This document shows positions 18,821 through 26,915 of a stretch of DNA of 64,000 nt, piece by piece; position 1 is the stretch's first letter; the number at the start of each line of letters is the position of its first letter. Source of the stretch: Microbacterium sp. zg-Y818 (GTDB lineage: Bacteria > Actinomycetota > Actinomycetes > Actinomycetales > Microbacteriaceae); the NCBI RefSeq assembly GCF_030246905.1, contig NZ_CP126741.1, forward strand, positions 1,426,001-1,490,000. Direction: 5' to 3'. The notes under the pieces were generated by a model. That model did not search any database and had not been told where the DNA came from. It worked only from the letters and a program-made list of their open reading frames with translations. The position numbers and the translations under genes are program-made.

Positions 18821-19121
18821 TCACTCGCGCCGTTCCCGGGGGCGTGCCATCTGGCTGGCGTCGGTGGCGACTGGCCGCGAACAGTCGCTCACACCGAGGA
18901 CGAATCGCGATCGTCCCCAACCCCAACACGTCTTCCAAACGAACGGAGGAGCACCGCGGGAGGGACCGAGGAGGTCCTTCCCCGAAACGAAACCTCCCGT
19001 GACTGGGTTCGATAGGGACGACTTTCCGGAGAACAGCTTGTCCCACGCGTTGGCGATCTCGGCCGCGGTCCGCGCGATCTCAAAGTCCTTCGCTTCCACG
19101 GCGATGATGGACCGCGTCTCT
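18821..19121 (-). pseudogene. Possible nuclease-like gene fragment
   Basis: A minus-strand frame without a convincing start encodes about 95 residues. The first 35 (SIIAVEAKDFEIARTA, then AEIANAWDKLFSGK) resemble the ExK strand region of PD-(D/E)XK-type nuclease domains (IxVExKD...RTPxEI). The rest becomes low complexity and runs to a stop. It lies between tRNA-Ala and the EPSPS-like gene in a stretch of 490 bases with no intact gene. Either a remnant or chance; I could not identify it. Confidence 0.25.
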
Positions 19122-19162
19122 GGAGGGGCGGCGAGTCCAGTAAACGACTACCAAACATTCAA

Positions 19163-19180
19163 ACTCCCTGATCAGGGAGT
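19163..19180. promoter_or_regulatory. Perfect 18-bp palindrome, possible operator
   Basis: ACTCCCTGATCAGGGAGT is its own reverse complement. It sits in an AT-richer stretch 28 bp beyond the tRNA-Ala 3' end. No intact gene starts next to it, so it may be the operator of a lost gene, a recombination site, or part of the tRNA terminator. Confidence 0.5.
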
Positions 19181-19207
19181 GAAGATTTGGGACTTTACCG
19201 GGAGTTT

Positions 19208-19283
19208 TGGTGGACCTGAGGGGACTCGAACCCCTGACCCCCTGCATGCCATGCAGGTGCGCTACCAGCTGCGCCACAGGCCC
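19208..19283 (-). tRNA. tRNA-Ala (anticodon GGC)
   Basis: Cloverleaf on the minus strand. Acceptor GGGCCTG pairs with CAGGTCC and includes the G3:U70 wobble that identifies tRNA-Ala. The anticodon stem CCTGC/GCAGG closes a loop ATGGCAT, giving anticodon GGC. The T-arm GGGTTCGAGTCCC is canonical. The CCA end is encoded (complement of 19208-19210). Its 3' end faces the accessory patch. Confidence 0.97.
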
Positions 19284-19410
19284 AGACGATGCTCGCACTT
19301 TCGCGCGGCAACTCGTTAAGCCTACAACACCTCGGCGCGGGGAACCGAATCCGCTGCGATGTCCGGGCGTGTCCGTAGAGTGGCCCGCATTCGATCGGAA
19401 GAGGTGCGGT

Positions 19411-19836
19411 ATGGCAACCCTGGGCAATATCACCTTCTACGCGGACGACCCGCGCGCGCTCTCCCATTTCTGGGCGGGAGACTTCGGCTATCCGCCCCTG
19501 GAGTGGGAGGATCCGATGCGGCAGCAGCTGCTCGACGCCGGGCTCACCGAGGAGGATCTCGGCACGCGGGCTCTCGCAGAAGACCCGCGCGGCGTCGGTC
19601 CCAGACTCTTCTTCCACCACGCCGATGGGCCGAAGCGGCGACGCAACCGGCTGCACTTGGACGTGCAGACGGTCGCCGAAGGGCGACCTACCCGCGCTCA
19701 GCTGGATGCCGAGAAGGATCGACTGGTCGCGCTGGGTGCCGAGGTCGTCAGACTCGTCGATCAGAACTGGGGCCCGTGGCCCGAGCTGTACTACCAGCTG
19801 CGCGACCCCGAGGGCAACGAGTTCTGCCTGCAGTGA
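19411..19836 (+). CDS. VOC-family (glyoxalase-like) protein
   Basis: A 141-residue single-domain member of the vicinal-oxygen-chelate superfamily (Glyoxalase_6-like pattern). Features: ITFYADDPRALSHFWAGDFG near the N-terminus, RNRLHLDV in the middle with a likely metal or substrate His, and YQLRDPEGNEFCLQ at the C-terminus with the typical Glu of the last strand. Cytoplasmic, no signal. The ATG at 19411 follows a weak purine-rich site (GGAAGAGG). It converges on rsfS with a 3-bp gap. Substrate unknown. Confidence 0.85.
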   Translation: MATLGNITFYADDPRALSHFWAGDFGYPPLEWEDPMRQQLLDAGLTEEDLGTRALAEDPRGVGPRLFFHHADGPKRRRNRLHLDVQTVAEGRPTRAQLDAEKDRLVALGAEVVRLVDQNWGPWPELYYQLRDPEGNEFCLQ

Positions 19837-19839
19837 GCC

Positions 19840-20217
19840 TCAGTCGGCCGACGTGGTGGCGGGGAGCTCTACCGGGATGACCGGGCAGTCCTTCCACAGT
19901 CGCTCGAGGCCGTAGAACACGCGCTCCTCCTGGTGGAAGACGTGCGCGACGAGGTCACCGAAGTCCAGCAGAATCCACCGGGCCTGCTCACGCCCCTCGC
20001 GGCGGAGGCGCTTGTGTCCCGCTTCGAGGAGCTTCTCCTCGATGCGGTCGGCGATTGCGGCGACATTGCGCTCGCTGTTGCCGGACACGATGAGGAAGGC
20101 ATCGACGAGCGGCAGCGGCTCGGAAACGTCAAGCGCGACGATGTCCTCTCCGCCGGTCGCATCTGCGGCCTGCGCGGCGATCTGGATCATTTCACGCGAT
20201 TGGGCGCTGGCGGTCAT
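19840..20217 (-). CDS. rsfS: Ribosomal silencing factor RsfS
   Basis: RsfS (Iojap family) binds ribosomal protein L14 and blocks subunit joining in slow growth. The 125 residues hold the family core: EDIVALDVSEPLPLVDAFLI, VSGNSERNVAAIADRIEEKL and RWILLDFGDLVAHVFHQEER, followed by FYGLERLW. The ATG overlaps the upstream gene by 4 bp (ATGA), so translation is coupled. Last gene of the long operon that starts with rplU. Confidence 0.96.
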   Translation of the reverse strand: MTASAQSREMIQIAAQAADATGGEDIVALDVSEPLPLVDAFLIVSGNSERNVAAIADRIEEKLLEAGHKRLRREGREQARWILLDFGDLVAHVFHQEERVFYGLERLWKDCPVIPVELPATTSAD

Positions 20218-21254
20218 GAGAAGACTCCTGTGGTGATTGCGAAGACGAGCACGCCGATGAGGGCCAGGGCGAGGGCTCCGGCGGTGATGGCAAGAGCCAT
20301 CATGAGTCGCCCGCCCTTCTCCGGCGCGGGCGGCTGGATGATCTCCCCAGCGCTCTTGGACGTGCTCACAGCGGCGCTTGCCGCGATGGGGGTGGGTGAG
20401 GATGCTGCGGGCAGCTCGCCGTCGATGAGAACGGCGTCGACGTCCTTGCCGTCTGCGACACCCGGGGCGTGGCCGTTGGAGCCGAGGCCCTCCGGCAGGG
20501 CGAACGTGCCCGTGATGAGCACCTCGCCGGTGGCGGTGACCGCGCCGACGAGCGGCCCGGACGAGGGCGTCTGCGAAAGGATCAGCGCGTTGGAGGTCGC
20601 GAGACTGCCGGTGCTGCCGGCGCCCCGCGCGAGGATGTTGTCGAAGGATGCCGGCAGCTCGACGGCGGCGTCGCCCGCCAGTAGGTCGGCACCCAGGGCG
20701 CTGTTGACGACGGGAGCCTCGGCGGCCGCGTCGATGACCTCGGCGGCATCGACCTCCGACTCGACTCCGTGCTCGTCGGCGACCTCGTCAACGACCTCTT
20801 CGTCGGCCTCGGTGATCTCGGGCTCGCCGGCCTCGGGCTTTGCCTCGTCGTCGGAATCAGGCGTCGCGACGGTGGGCTGGTCCCCCGTGCCCTCCACAGC
20901 GGCATCCTGAGACTGCTCAGCCTGCGCCTCGGCTTCTGCGCTCTGCGCTTGCTTCTCCGCCGCGTGTGCCGCCAGCAGCTCCGACGTCAGGACCGGGACC
21001 GATGCCGTGCGGATGCGCTCCTGCTGTCGCGCCTGCCGGCGGGTCAGCGGGTGCGCATCGAGGTCGACGCTGGCGTCGGGCTCGGGGGCGGGCGGCACCG
21101 CCGTCGGCGTCGCCGGTCGGGGCAGCGGTGTGGCCACCACGGGAGGCTCGGCGGGAGGCTCGGTCGACGTGATGATCGGTGTCGCCGCCGTGTTGCGCAG
21201 TTCGCGCATCTGCTTGCGCGTCAGCGGCGGAGTGGGCTGCTCGGGTGTGCTCAT
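20214..21254 (-). CDS. Acidic low-complexity membrane-anchored protein between nadD and rsfS
   Basis: A 346-residue protein of unknown function. N-terminal part: Pro/Thr-rich with two copies of a basic motif ([10 protein letters not shown] and [13 protein letters not shown]). Middle (about 135-220): very rich in Ala, Glu and Asp, likely disordered. C-terminus: one membrane helix (about 320-343, [20 protein letters not shown]). The start overlaps the nadD stop (ATGA) and its stop overlaps the rsfS start (ATGA), so it is translated as part of this housekeeping cluster. The layout suggests a cytoplasmic charged domain tethered by a C-terminal tail anchor. Confidence 0.8.
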   Translation of the reverse strand: MSTPEQPTPPLTRKQMRELRNTAATPIITSTEPPAEPPVVATPLPRPATPTAVPPAPEPDASVDLDAHPLTRRQARQQERIRTASVPVLTSELLAAHAAEKQAQSAEAEAQAEQSQDAAVEGTGDQPTVATPDSDDEAKPEAGEPEITEADEEVVDEVADEHGVESEVDAAEVIDAAAEAPVVNSALGADLLAGDAAVELPASFDNILARGAGSTGSLATSNALILSQTPSSGPLVGAVTATGEVLITGTFALPEGLGSNGHAPGVADGKDVDAVLIDGELPAASSPTPIAASAAVSTSKSAGEIIQPPAPEKGGRLMMALAITAGALALALIGVLVFAITTGVFS

Positions 21255-21844
21255 GCCTGGCTCCGATAGAGGTGATGCTTCGCAATGTATTGGACGACGC
21301 CGTCGGGGACGAGATACCACACCGGGAAACCCCGCTGTACGCGATCCCGGCAATCCGTCGACGAGATGGCCAGGGCCGGGACCTCCAGCTGGCTGACGCC
21401 CTCCGGGGGCAGATCCTCGATGTTCAGCACGTGGCCGGGGCGTGAGACGGCCACGAAGTGAGCCAACCGCCACAGCTCGGCATGGTCGCGCCACGTGAAG
21501 ATCTGCGCGATCGCGTCGGCGCCGGTGATGAAGTAGAACTCGGCATCCGGTCGCTGCGCCCGAAGATCGCGCAGTGTGTCTGTGGTGTACGTCGGCCCGC
21601 CACGGTCGATGTCGACGCGACTGGTCGTGAAGCGCGGGTTGGATGCCGTCGCGATCACGGTCATCAGGTAGCGGTGCTCGGCCGCCGAGACCTCATGCTT
21701 CTGCCACGGCTGGCCCGTGGGCACGAAGATGACTTCATCAAGATCGAGCGACTGCGCGACCTCGCTGGCCGCCACCAGGTGACCGTGATGGATGGGATCG
21801 AATGTCCCACCCATGACGCCGATGCGCGGTCGCGAAGAAGTCAT
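21251..21844 (-). CDS. nadD: Nicotinate-nucleotide adenylyltransferase
   Basis: NadD transfers AMP to nicotinate mononucleotide in NAD synthesis. The 197 residues show the nucleotidyltransferase signature [12 protein letters not shown] at the N-terminus and ISSTDCRDR (the ISSTxxR motif) near the C-terminus, plus [16 protein letters not shown] in between. Length is normal. Start ATG; the end overlaps the next gene by 4 bp. Confidence 0.97.
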   Translation of the reverse strand: MTSSRPRIGVMGGTFDPIHHGHLVAASEVAQSLDLDEVIFVPTGQPWQKHEVSAAEHRYLMTVIATASNPRFTTSRVDIDRGGPTYTTDTLRDLRAQRPDAEFYFITGADAIAQIFTWRDHAELWRLAHFVAVSRPGHVLNIEDLPPEGVSQLEVPALAISSTDCRDRVQRGFPVWYLVPDGVVQYIAKHHLYRSQA

Positions 21845-21853
21845 GCAGAAGGC

Positions 21854-22078
21854 CTAGTGGTGGCCGTGTCCCGCCTGCGTCAGCTGGTCTGCGTGGGTGC
21901 GGGCGTAAGCCTCGGCCTTCGGCGAGTGACGGTTGGCGACGTTGCGGAACGACACCGTGACGAGCCCGAGCAGCAGGAACACCACCAGCGCGACGATGCC
22001 GTAGCCGACGTTGTCGAAGAGGCCGACGTGGTGTTCGGTCTCCGCCGCAGCGAGGGCGGTGATCGTAGCGAGGGTCAT
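21854..22078 (-). CDS. Small single-pass membrane protein
   Basis: A 74-residue protein with one membrane helix (about 25-45, GIVALVVFLLLGLVTVSF) and a His-rich C-terminal tail (GHGHH). CGGAG precedes the ATG. It lies within the operon between proA and nadD (9 bp before nadD). Function unknown; the conserved-looking frame and ribosome site support it as a real gene. Confidence 0.65.
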   Translation of the reverse strand: MTLATITALAAAETEHHVGLFDNVGYGIVALVVFLLLGLVTVSFRNVANRHSPKAEAYARTHADQLTQAGHGHH

Positions 22079-22128
22079 GCGGGCTCCGTTTCGGGTTGCG
22101 TTGGTGGCGCGGTGTCCAGCTTATTGCG

Positions 22129-23394
22129 TCAGGCGCGGATCTGCCCGCCACCACGGGCGAGCCACTTGGTGGTGGTGAGTTCCGGCAGGCCCATCGGGCC
22201 GCGGGCGTGCAGTTTCTGGGTCGAGATGCCGACCTCGGCGCCGAAGCCGAATTCGCCGCCGTCGGTGAAGCGGGTCGAGGCATTGGCCATGACCACGGCC
22301 GAGTCCACTTCCGCGAGGAACCTCTCAGCCCGCGCGTCGTCGGTGGTGATGATCGACTCCGTGTGGCCGGTCGAATAGCTGCGGATGTGGGCGAGCGCCT
22401 CATCGAGGTCTGCCACCACGCGCATCGACAGGTCGAGGCTCATGTGCTCGACGGCGTACTCGGCGTCCGTGACGGGCACGACGCCGGGTGCGAGATCGCG
22501 GGTGGCGTCGTCGCCGTGCACCGTGACACCCTCGGCCTGCAGCGCCGCGACGACCGGCGGCACGAGGCGCGGGGCGGCGTCGGCGAGCACCAGCACCGTC
22601 TCCACGGCGTTGCAGACACTGGGGCGCTGCACCTTCGCGTTGACGACGATGTCTCGCGCCCACTCCAGCGGCGCCGTGGTGTCGAGCACGATGTGCACCA
22701 CGCCGGCGCCGGTCTCGATGACGGGCACGGACGACTCGGTGACCACTGTTTCGATCAGCTGGGCGCTGCCGCGGGGCACGAGCACATCGACGAGGCCTCG
22801 GGCCTGCATGAGCTCACGTGCGCCGTCGCGGCCGAAGTCGTCGAGGGTCTGCACTGCCTCGGGGTCGATCCCCTGCGAGGCGAGGGCGTCGCGCATGACG
22901 CGCACGAGCGCAGCGTTCGAGTGCTCGGCGGCCGTGCCGCCGCGCAGCACCACCGCATTGCCCGAGCGCAGCGCCAGCGAGGCGATGTCGACGGTGACGT
23001 TCGGGCGCGCTTCGTAGATGGCGCCGATCACGCCGAAGGGCACCGAGACCTTCTGCAGGTGCACGCCGGTGGGAAGCTGTCGGTCGTCGAGCACGCGGCC
23101 GACCGGATCGGGAAGTGCCGCGACGTCGCGCACCGCTGCGGCGAGGGCGCCGATGCGGGCGGCATCCAGCCGCAGTCGATCCTGCAGGCCCTCGGACAGA
23201 CCGGCAGAGCGTCCCCGCTCGAGATCCCGCGCGTTGGCGGCGGCGATCTCGTCCACTGCGGCGTCGATGGCGTCGGCGATCGCGTGCAGCGCGGCCGCCT
23301 TCTTTCCGTCATCCAGAAGGGCGACGCTGCGGGCCGCCTCACGCGCGAGCATCATCCGCTCGCGCGCCGTCGTCGGGGCGGTGAGGGTGGTCAT
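22129..23394 (-). CDS. proA: Glutamate-5-semialdehyde dehydrogenase (gamma-glutamyl phosphate reductase)
   Basis: Second step of proline synthesis: NADPH-dependent reduction of gamma-glutamyl phosphate. The 421 residues match ProA length. Seen: GVIGAIYEARPNVTVDIASL (cofactor region), the catalytic Cys in RPSVCNAVETVL, and FTDGGEFGFGAEVGISTQKL near the C-terminus. Follows proB by 9 bp; a TAAACT sequence that includes the proB stop codon lies 6 nt before the ATG and could be an internal leaderless promoter. Confidence 0.97.
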   Translation of the reverse strand: MTTLTAPTTARERMMLAREAARSVALLDDGKKAAALHAIADAIDAAVDEIAAANARDLERGRSAGLSEGLQDRLRLDAARIGALAAAVRDVAALPDPVGRVLDDRQLPTGVHLQKVSVPFGVIGAIYEARPNVTVDIASLALRSGNAVVLRGGTAAEHSNAALVRVMRDALASQGIDPEAVQTLDDFGRDGARELMQARGLVDVLVPRGSAQLIETVVTESSVPVIETGAGVVHIVLDTTAPLEWARDIVVNAKVQRPSVCNAVETVLVLADAAPRLVPPVVAALQAEGVTVHGDDATRDLAPGVVPVTDAEYAVEHMSLDLSMRVVADLDEALAHIRSYSTGHTESIITTDDARAERFLAEVDSAVVMANASTRFTDGGEFGFGAEVGISTQKLHARGPMGLPELTTTKWLARGGGQIRA

Positions 23395-23400
23395 CGGCCC

Positions 23401-23406
23401 AGTTTA
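23401..23406 (-). promoter_or_regulatory. Possible internal -10 box before proA
   Basis: TAAACT on the minus strand, 6 nt before the proA ATG and overlapping the proB stop codon TAA. It may be chance; the spacing matches the other leaderless starts. Confidence 0.3.
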
Positions 23407-24240
23407 GCCGCGGGTGATCGCGTCGGTATCTACCGCGCCCGTGATCGCACCGGCGACGACGGGGCCCGGCGCGAACCACGTGCCGATGTCCGCCCCGTCC
23501 AGCGCCTCCCCCACGAGATCGGCGCTGGTGACAAGCACCCCCACCCCGGATGCCGCGGCGAGACGAGCAGCCGAGACCTTCGTGGCCGCTCCCCCGGTGC
23601 CGACGCTGTTGACGACGACCGAGCCGAACTCGAAGCCGCTGAGATCGTCACCGAACTCCACGTGGCGGATGGGCTCCGCGCCCGGTTCGGAGGGCGGGCG
23701 CGTGTAGAGGCATTCGATGTCGCTGAGCAGCACGAGGGCGTCGGCCCCGATGAGCCGAGCGACGAGAGCCGCGAGCCGGTCGTTGTCGCCGAAGCGGATC
23801 TCATGGGTCGCCACCGTGTCGTTCTCGTTGACGATCGGGAGGATGCGCAGGCCGAGCAGCCGCTCCATCGCCCGGCGGGCGTTGGAGCGGTGGGTCGGGT
23901 TCTCGAGGTCCCCGGCGGTGAGCAGCACCTGTCCCGCGACCACGCGAAAGGCGCGCAGAGCCTCTTGATAGCGGTAGATCAGAATGTTCTGGCCCACCGC
24001 TGCGGCGGCCTGCTGGGTCGCCAGGTCATCGGGCCGCTCGTCGAGCTCGAGGTACGGCATGCCGGTGGCGATCGCTCCCGAAGACACCAGCACCACCTCG
24101 ACGCCACGCGCGTGTGCTGCCGCCAGGGCTTCGACGATCGATTGGATCTTGCCGGCGTTCTCGCCGCTGATCGACGACGATCCGACCTTGACCACCAGGC
24201 GGCGGGCCGTCCGGACCGCCGCGCGATCGGTCACGGTCAC
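23404..24240 (-). CDS. proB: Glutamate 5-kinase, PUA-less form
   Basis: First step of proline synthesis: phosphorylates glutamate with ATP. The 278 residues hold the amino-acid kinase domain (VVKVGSSSI at the N-terminus, VNENDTV near the middle, [15 protein letters not shown] near 200). The C-terminal PUA domain of about 100 residues found in E. coli ProB is absent; the chain stops after the kinase domain. The GTG start overlaps the obgE stop by 4 bases (GTGA). Confidence 0.95.
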   Translation of the reverse strand: MTVTDRAAVRTARRLVVKVGSSSISGENAGKIQSIVEALAAAHARGVEVVLVSSGAIATGMPYLELDERPDDLATQQAAAAVGQNILIYRYQEALRAFRVVAGQVLLTAGDLENPTHRSNARRAMERLLGLRILPIVNENDTVATHEIRFGDNDRLAALVARLIGADALVLLSDIECLYTRPPSEPGAEPIRHVEFGDDLSGFEFGSVVVNSVGTGGAATKVSAARLAAASGVGVLVTSADLVGEALDGADIGTWFAPGPVVAGAITGAVDTDAITRG

Positions 24241-25739
24241 CGTGCGTTCTCCTCGTTTCGCTGCGCGATGCGCTCGGCCTCGAGGTCGGCGCGCGCCTCG
24301 GCCTTGGCATCCATGCGCTCGTGGTAGCGCTCGCGACGCTGCGACGTCGTGCGGCGCGGGTTGAGATCGAGTCGCGGGTCGGTGCCTCGCGGCGCGGTCA
24401 TGAGCTCGGCTGCGGAGCTCATCGTGGGATGCCAGTCGAACACGATGCCGTCGCCCTCGCCGATGACGACGGTGGAACCGGCCTGCGCGCCCGCCTTGTA
24501 GAGGCCGTTCTCGACCCCGAGCTTCTCGAGCCGGTCGGCGAGGAAGCCGACGGCCTCTTCGTTCTGGAAGTCGGTCTGCTGCACCCAGCGCACGGGTTTG
24601 GCGCCCAGCACGCGATAGATGTTGCCGTACGTTCCGCCTTCGACGCGGATCTCGAATTCCTTCTCCGACCCCTTCGGGCGGATGACGACCCGCTCGGGTG
24701 CGGGGGTCGCCGCCAGGGTCGCTCGGTGCTGCGCGACGATGTCGCCCAGCGCGAAGGTGAGCTGGCGCAGTCCCTCGTGGCTGACCGCGGAGATCTCGAA
24801 GACGCGGTAGCCGCGTGCCTCGAGTTCCGGGCGCACCAGGTCGGCGAGGTCCTTCGCCTCGGGCACGTCGACCTTGTTCAGCGCGATCAGCTGCGGGCGC
24901 TCAAGAAGCGGCGTCTGGCCCTCGGGCACGGGGTACGCGGCCAGCTCTGCGAGGATCACATCGAGGTCGCTCAGCGGGTCGCGGCCCGGATCGAGCGTCG
25001 CGCAGTCCAGCACGTGCACGAGCGCGGTGCAGCGCTCGACGTGACGGAGGAACTCCAGCCCCAGGCCCTTGCCTTCGCTCGCGCCCTCGACGAGCCCGGG
25101 CACGTCGGCGACGGTGAAGCGCACCTCTCCGGCCTGCACGACGCCCAGGTTGGGGTGCAGCGTGGTGAACGGGTAGTCCGCGATCTTGGGGCGCGCCGCG
25201 GAGATCGCCGCGATGAGGCTCGACTTGCCGGCAGACGGGAAGCCCACGAGGGCGACGTCGGCGACCGTCTTCAGTTCGAGCTGAATGTCGCCTTCCCACC
25301 CGGGGGTTCCCAAGAGCGCGAAGCCGGGGGCCTTGCGCTTGGGGTTGGCCAGCGACGCGTTGCCCAGGCCACCCTGGCCGCCAGGGGCCACCACGACGCG
25401 TGCGCCGGGCTCCACCATGTCGACGAGGGTCTGGCCCTCGGCATCCTTCACGACCGTGCCGACCGGCACCGTCAGCTCGAGGGACTCGCCGTTCGCGCCG
25501 GAGCGGTGGTCGCCCATGCCGAAGCCGCCGTTGCCCGCGGTGCGGTGCGGCGAGTGGTGGTACGACAGCAGCGTCGTCACCTGGGGGTCGGCCACCAGCA
25601 CGATGTCGCCACCGTTGCCGCCGTTGCCGCCGTCGGGGCCGGCAAGCGGCTTGAATTTCTCACGCTTGACCGACACGCAGCCGTTGCCGCCCTTTCCGGC
25701 GCGCAGATGGAGCGTCACTCTATCGACGAAGGTGACCAT
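24237..25739 (-). CDS. obgE: Obg-family GTPase
   Basis: Ribosome-assembly and stress GTPase. The 500 residues consist of the Gly-rich Obg fold (1-159), the G domain ([11 protein letters not shown]-loop, DVPG, NKVD), the OCT domain (about 345-425) and a charged extension of about 50 residues rich in Arg/Glu. The start MVTFVDRV was chosen over an upstream ATG because AGGAG precedes it and homology begins there. Located after rpmA, as in most bacteria. Confidence 0.97.
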   Translation of the reverse strand: MVTFVDRVTLHLRAGKGGNGCVSVKREKFKPLAGPDGGNGGNGGDIVLVADPQVTTLLSYHHSPHRTAGNGGFGMGDHRSGANGESLELTVPVGTVVKDAEGQTLVDMVEPGARVVVAPGGQGGLGNASLANPKRKAPGFALLGTPGWEGDIQLELKTVADVALVGFPSAGKSSLIAAISAARPKIADYPFTTLHPNLGVVQAGEVRFTVADVPGLVEGASEGKGLGLEFLRHVERCTALVHVLDCATLDPGRDPLSDLDVILAELAAYPVPEGQTPLLERPQLIALNKVDVPEAKDLADLVRPELEARGYRVFEISAVSHEGLRQLTFALGDIVAQHRATLAATPAPERVVIRPKGSEKEFEIRVEGGTYGNIYRVLGAKPVRWVQQTDFQNEEAVGFLADRLEKLGVENGLYKAGAQAGSTVVIGEGDGIVFDWHPTMSSAAELMTAPRGTDPRLDLNPRRTTSQRRERYHERMDAKAEARADLEAERIAQRNEENAR

Positions 25740-25769
25740 GGGTTGCTCCTCAGCTGTTGGTACAAACAA

Positions 25770-25799
25770 GCGGGGGGCGAGCCGTAGCCCGCCCCCCGC
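25770..25799 (-). terminator. Hairpin between rpmA and obgE
   Basis: A 10-bp GC-only stem (GCGGGGGGCG / CGCCCCCCGC) with a 10-base loop. No T-run, as common in actinobacteria. It may cause partial termination after rpmA, lowering obgE-proBA expression relative to the ribosomal proteins. Confidence 0.6.
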
Positions 25800-25822
25800 C
25801 GATATTCAATGCGACCTTGCGG

Positions 25823-26080
25823 TCACTCCGCGGTCGCGACGATGTTGACGACCTTGCGGCGGCCCTTCGCGCCGAACTCCACCGCACCGGCGGAGAGAGC
25901 GAACAGGGTGTCGTCCTTGCCGCGGCCGACATTCGCGCCGGGGTGGAAGTGGGTGCCGCGCTGGCGGACGATGATCTCGCCGGCGTTGACCTCCTGGCCA
26001 CCGAAGCGCTTCACGCCAAGGCGCTGAGCGTTGGAGTCACGACCGTTACGGGTGGAGCTTGCGCCCTTTTTGTGTGCCAT
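25823..26080 (-). CDS. rpmA: 50S ribosomal protein L27
   Basis: L27 sits at the peptidyl-transferase centre. 85 residues starting [16 protein letters not shown] with the family motifs [10 protein letters not shown] and [17 protein letters not shown]. There is no N-terminal extension of the kind that is cleaved in Firmicutes. Second gene of the operon, 18 bp after rplU. Confidence 0.99.
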   Translation of the reverse strand: MAHKKGASSTRNGRDSNAQRLGVKRFGGQEVNAGEIIVRQRGTHFHPGANVGRGKDDTLFALSAGAVEFGAKGRRKVVNIVATAE

Positions 26081-26098
26081 CTCTGCGTCTCCCCTGGC

Positions 26099-26407
26099 TT
26101 ACTTGATGCCGGTGACCTTGACGCGCGTGAGGTCCTGACGGTGCCCCTGGCGCTTCTTGTAACCGGTCTTGTTCTTGAACTTCTGGATCACAATCTTGGG
26201 GCCGCGCGACTCACCGAGGACCTCGGCGGTCACGGTGACCTTCGCAAGCTTGTCGGCATCGGTCGTGACGGCGTCGCCGTCGACGAGCAGGACCGCGGGC
26301 AGCTCGAGGGTCTCGCCGACCTTCGCCTGCTGACGGTCCAGGACGACGATCGTGCCGACCTCGACCTTCTCCTGGCGGCCACCGGCGCGCACAACTGCGT
26401 AAACCAC
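26099..26407 (-). CDS. rplU: 50S ribosomal protein L21
   Basis: 102-residue L21 with [17 protein letters not shown] at the N-terminus and [16 protein letters not shown], the RNA-binding signature, near the C-terminus. The GTG at 26407 was chosen because family members start (M)VYAVV and longer in-frame versions run into noncoding sequence. First gene of the operon; its promoter lies in the 226 bp shared with the divergent gene at 26634. Confidence 0.98.
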   Translation of the reverse strand: MVYAVVRAGGRQEKVEVGTIVVLDRQQAKVGETLELPAVLLVDGDAVTTDADKLAKVTVTAEVLGESRGPKIVIQKFKNKTGYKKRQGHRQDLTRVKVTGIK

Positions 26408-26621
26408 TTCACACCTGTTTTCGTTCGGGAGCGCGAGGCTCCGGTTGTCTTTGCGAGACTCGCTCTGGGAAAGATAAGTCTGGGTGCCTGGCCGGTGGCT
26501 GTGAGCCTCCGACGTGCGCGTTCCGCCCTGCGACGAAGAAACGCCACGCACCAAGGGACGAGTTTAGCCGATGCTGGGCAACATGCGCAAAAGGGCCGGG
26601 CCGCGTGTCGTGCGTGCGGCC

Positions 26622-26627
26622 TAGGAT
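26622..26627 (+). promoter_or_regulatory. -10 box of DUF4031 gene (leaderless)
   Basis: TAGGAT, 6 nt before the ATG at 26634. Confidence 0.5.
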
Positions 26628-26633
26628 CGACGG

Positions 26634-26912
26634 ATGGCGATTCTGATCGACGATCCACGCTGGCCCGCCCACGGCCGCATGTGGGCGCACCTGGTCAGTG
26701 ACACCTCGCTCGACGAGCTGCACGCGTTCGCCGCAGCCAACGGCATCCCTTCGCGCAGTTTCGACCTCGACCACTACGACGTTCCCGACTCGGCGCACGC
26801 TCGACTGGTCGCGGCCGGCGCCACACCCGTCAGTGGACATGAACTCGTGCGACGGCTCATCGGGTCGGGGCTACGCGTGCGGGCCCGTGACCGGGCCCGC
26901 ACGCGGCGCTGA
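26634..26912 (+). CDS. DUF4031 domain protein
   Basis: A 92-residue protein that is nearly all one DUF4031 domain: ILIDDPRWPAHGRMWAHLVS at the start, then FDLDHYDVPD. Similar sequences also occur fused to hydrolase domains; the function is unknown. A TAGGAT box 6 nt upstream supports the start. The last codons form one side of a strong hairpin (26875-26904) shared with the end of rne. Confidence 0.85.
   Translation: MAILIDDPRWPAHGRMWAHLVSDTSLDELHAFAAANGIPSRSFDLDHYDVPDSAHARLVAAGATPVSGHELVRRLIGSGLRVRARDRARTRR
26875..26904. terminator. Bidirectional hairpin overlapping the DUF4031 gene end
   Basis: A 13-bp perfect stem (GCGTGCGGGCCCG / CGGGCCCGCACGC) with loop TGAC. It lies inside the last coding bases of the DUF4031 gene and just beyond the stop of rne on the other strand, so it can end both messages. 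Confidence 0.65.
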
Positions 26913-26915
26913 GGC

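Noticed and set aside
22129..22165. A sixth palindromic element at the proA 3' end (GCGGATCTGCCCG)
   Set aside because: It is a single short core match within coding sequence, with no second arm or loop word.
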